The position numbers and the translations under genes are program-made. Positions 61,780 to 64,000 of a stretch of 64,000 nt of DNA are shown here, in pieces. Source of the DNA: Crotophaga sulcirostris (Eukaryota; Chordata; Aves; Cuculiformes; Crotophagidae); NCBI GenBank assembly GCA_013397455.1, contig VYZB01000296.1, positions 552,685 through 616,684 of the forward strand, written 5' to 3'. How positions within the stretch are numbered: the first letter of the stretch is position 1; every line of letters begins with the position of its first letter. Under the pieces are notes generated by a model. That model did no database searches. It had not been told where the DNA came from and saw only the letters and a list, made by a program, of their open reading frames with translations.

Positions 61780-63509
61780 GTGAGTTACTCCTACAAGACA
61801 GCTGATACTGGATTTGATATAATTTTTTCTACTTTATCAGCAAATACCAATCCCACCTCTTCTTGCACCTGCCATCTTAGATAGCAGCATTTCCTCTAAT
61901 ACACGGTTTCACTCTTCCTTTCCTCGTTGATTATTTCTACAACTTTCAAGTTTTGCCAGTGCTAACTTTATCATATTCCATAAGATAGCAACTTTCTGCT
62001 TTATATTTTAGAGTTTTCTGGTGCTGAGATTGTAGCAGCATACATACCTGGTATTTGTCAGTCATCAGCGTACCACTGCCTGCCTTGATTGATGTACTTT
62101 TATCTCTTGTAATTTTTGTATCTTGCTAGCTTTCTCTCCCCTTCTTTTCATGAGTAGGAAAACCTGGATAGTGCTCTCCTATAAAAATAGTTTATATATC
62201 AATCAATGTTATATGTGAATTTGGTCTTAACACCAGTAAAAAGTGCAATGCGTTATGATGTTCAGAGAATGTATAAAACTGTAGAAAAGTTTGTTCCTAC
62301 CTCCAGTCTATAAAATTCCATTCTAAAAAAAAAAAATTACAGTACTGTATCTGTGGAACATAAGTGCTTGAGTTACTCCATAATATTCTTGGAAGGCTTT
62401 TCCTTGTCTATCCAATTTAGATTTGTGTGTGTGCATGTGTTTAACTTATTTTTGAAGCTACTGTTGCTATTTTAGCTTTCTTTTATCTGATTTTGTTCTG
62501 TTGTAAGCTTTTTTCTCTCTTCTTCTAGAAGCCTGGGTTATTCTCAGTTCCCTCTCTACCAGAAATATGATAAAAAATGTGTGACTATTAAGTCAGAAAA
62601 TATATAATGTTCCATTTGCCCCCAACCTACTTTTCATTTTGCCTTCAAGTCTATAGTATGGGAAGAAGGTGTTAATTTTGCAAAGGCAGCTTTCCAATTA
62701 GGCTTCTTTTCTTGATCAAACATAGCACTCAAGGACTTTCAGTTTCTGCTCACTCAGAGAATAAAAATACTTTTAGTGAAAATTGTACTGTCCTTAAATT
62801 TCAGAAGTACTTACTAACCATAAGATGCGAGTTTCAGAAATTCACCCAAAACTCTGACCTACGTTTTAAAGGAAAATTAAGCTTGATCTTAGCATTAAAG
62901 CAACTGGGTAAGAAGCAGCAAAGAAAGGGGACTTCTCCAAAGGAAGAAGGTACCAGAAGAACTCAGAGTGCAATTGAGGGAAAACTGTCTTAGCTTTCAT
63001 TTCATTACTTATTTTCATATACTTTTGGTATTTAAATAAATTGTATATACCTTTCCATTCTAAATGGCAGTGCATAGATCATAGATTTCTCTCTGGCCAT
63101 AAAGTGCTCTAGTTTTTACCACAATTTTTAACTTTTGAGTAATGATTTTATTCTGCTCCACTTACTATTTCTAACCATATGGTAAAAATGTGACGACTTT
63201 AATATAGGACAATTTTTAACAACTACATTTTTCTTTTGATGTAATCTTTTTACTAGTCAGATAAACAATCCATGATGCCCATGTGACTTTGGAATTGATT
63301 GGGAAGTTGCATAAAATCTTGATTTGTACAATGACTCTTCAAAGTGTGTGTTCATGATGAAGACACGAAGCCTTCAAAGAACAGATATACAGATGTTCTG
63401 CGGTTTTATTTCTCCTATTATCCAAATCCCCTTATTTGAGGATTCCAATTTATGCGGAAAAATGGGTGAAAAACTACAGATGAAGACTGCAAAAAGACAG
63501 GCTTTGAGG

Positions 63510-63531
63510 TTCCAACCTTTGAAGGTTGGAA
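63510..63531. repeat. 22-bp palindrome (10-bp arms)
   Basis: TTCCAACCTT (63510-63519) and AAGGTTGGAA (63522-63531) are perfect inverted copies around two bases. It resembles the TTCCAACC block of CR1 3' ends in both orientations, but no other CR1 sequence surrounds it. Confidence 0.85.
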
Positions 63532-63650
63532 TGTACCACAAGAGATGGAGGGAAATCACAAGTGATTGGTGAGCAGGCACAACTCGAGCTTTATGCAAAA
63601 ATGCAGGTGTTTTTTCAGACTCGAAGTACATCACCCAGAGTGTCAGCTCG

Positions 63651-63674
63651 TGGTGGTGGTATTATTATTATTAT
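63651..63674. repeat. GGT run then (ATT)n microsatellite
   Basis: TGGTGGTGGT passes directly into ATTATTATTATTAT, a compound trinucleotide repeat of about 24 bases. Confidence 0.85.
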
Positions 63675-64000
63675 TTTTAAAAACTGCCTTCTGAGCAGGG
63701 ATTCTGGTCCATTCAGATGATTAGAATTAGATTCTCTGTACAATAGCTTTTCTTGCAATTTTTCATTTCCAGGTCAAATTTTCCAGAACACCTTCAGGTA
63801 TAAAATTGAATTCTGGCAAGGAATGGAGTGTCAGTCTAAGACAAGTGAGGTAGTGTCACATTTATCTTCAAGTAAGAGCATGGCCTAGGCACGTAACTAA
63901 TGTTTTTTTCATCGAGTTAACCACAATGAAAGAAGGGGTAAGAAATGCTTAAATAATGTAATACATAGAAAAAAAAGAAAAAAAGCTGCTAAAAAAAGAA

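Larger units (their letters stand above)
61780..64000. other. Non-coding stretch to window end
   Basis: AT-rich sequence with the palindrome at 63510-63531, a short GGT run followed by (ATT)n at 63651-63674, and an A-rich end (63967-64000). Open frames up to 93 codons (62712-62993, plus) are Lys-rich and show no coding hallmark. Confidence 0.55.

Overview
This window looks like non-coding nuclear DNA from a bird. The evidence is its repeats. There are several CR1 LINE 3' ends with the typical avian tail (ATTCTATGA-like repeats and the stretch around GGTTGGACT..GATCTT..CTTCCAACC). There is also a 728-bp solo LTR of avian endogenous-retrovirus type and a fragment of a second avian LTR family. 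No mammalian L1 or Alu/B1-like SINEs are visible. The composition is moderately AT-rich (estimated by eye) with a few GC-richer patches. One run of exactly 100 N (56107-56206) marks an assembly gap inside AT-rich sequence.

Layout, left to right: 1-969 unannotated; 970-1311 (minus) an exon-like open segment; 1410-1708 an LTR fragment abutting a CR1 3' end; about 1.7-19.15 kb unique, AT-rich DNA holding a nested inverted repeat, two short tandem duplications, a C/T tract and a paired MYB-type motif; 19153-19735 a CR1 in minus orientation; 19.7-37.0 kb unique DNA with microsatellites; 36995-37108 a CR1 3' end; 38671-38870 a CR1 with an internal deletion that joins a reverse-transcriptase motif to the 3' tail; 40162-40315 a small hAT-type DNA transposon remnant; 42654-43381 the solo LTR with a perfect 5-bp target duplication; 43.4-56.1 kb unique DNA with a GC-rich block at 49.2-49.8 kb; the gap; then 56.2-64.0 kb unique DNA with a pyrimidine-rich stretch, an RFX-like motif and one exon-like segment with strong splice signals (61701-61779).

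I found no confidently recognisable protein-coding gene, tRNA, rRNA, named microRNA, CRISPR array or CpG-island promoter. The open reading frames (longest 197 codons) are about the number and length expected by chance for 64 kb read in six frames, and several lie inside repeats. The best reading is a gene desert or the inside of one or more very large introns. The four exon-like segments are listed at low confidence because splice signals plus a short open frame also occur by chance. I saw nothing that amounts to a new biological system. The best-supported observations are the structurally complete solo LTR, the hAT remnant and the internally deleted CR1.
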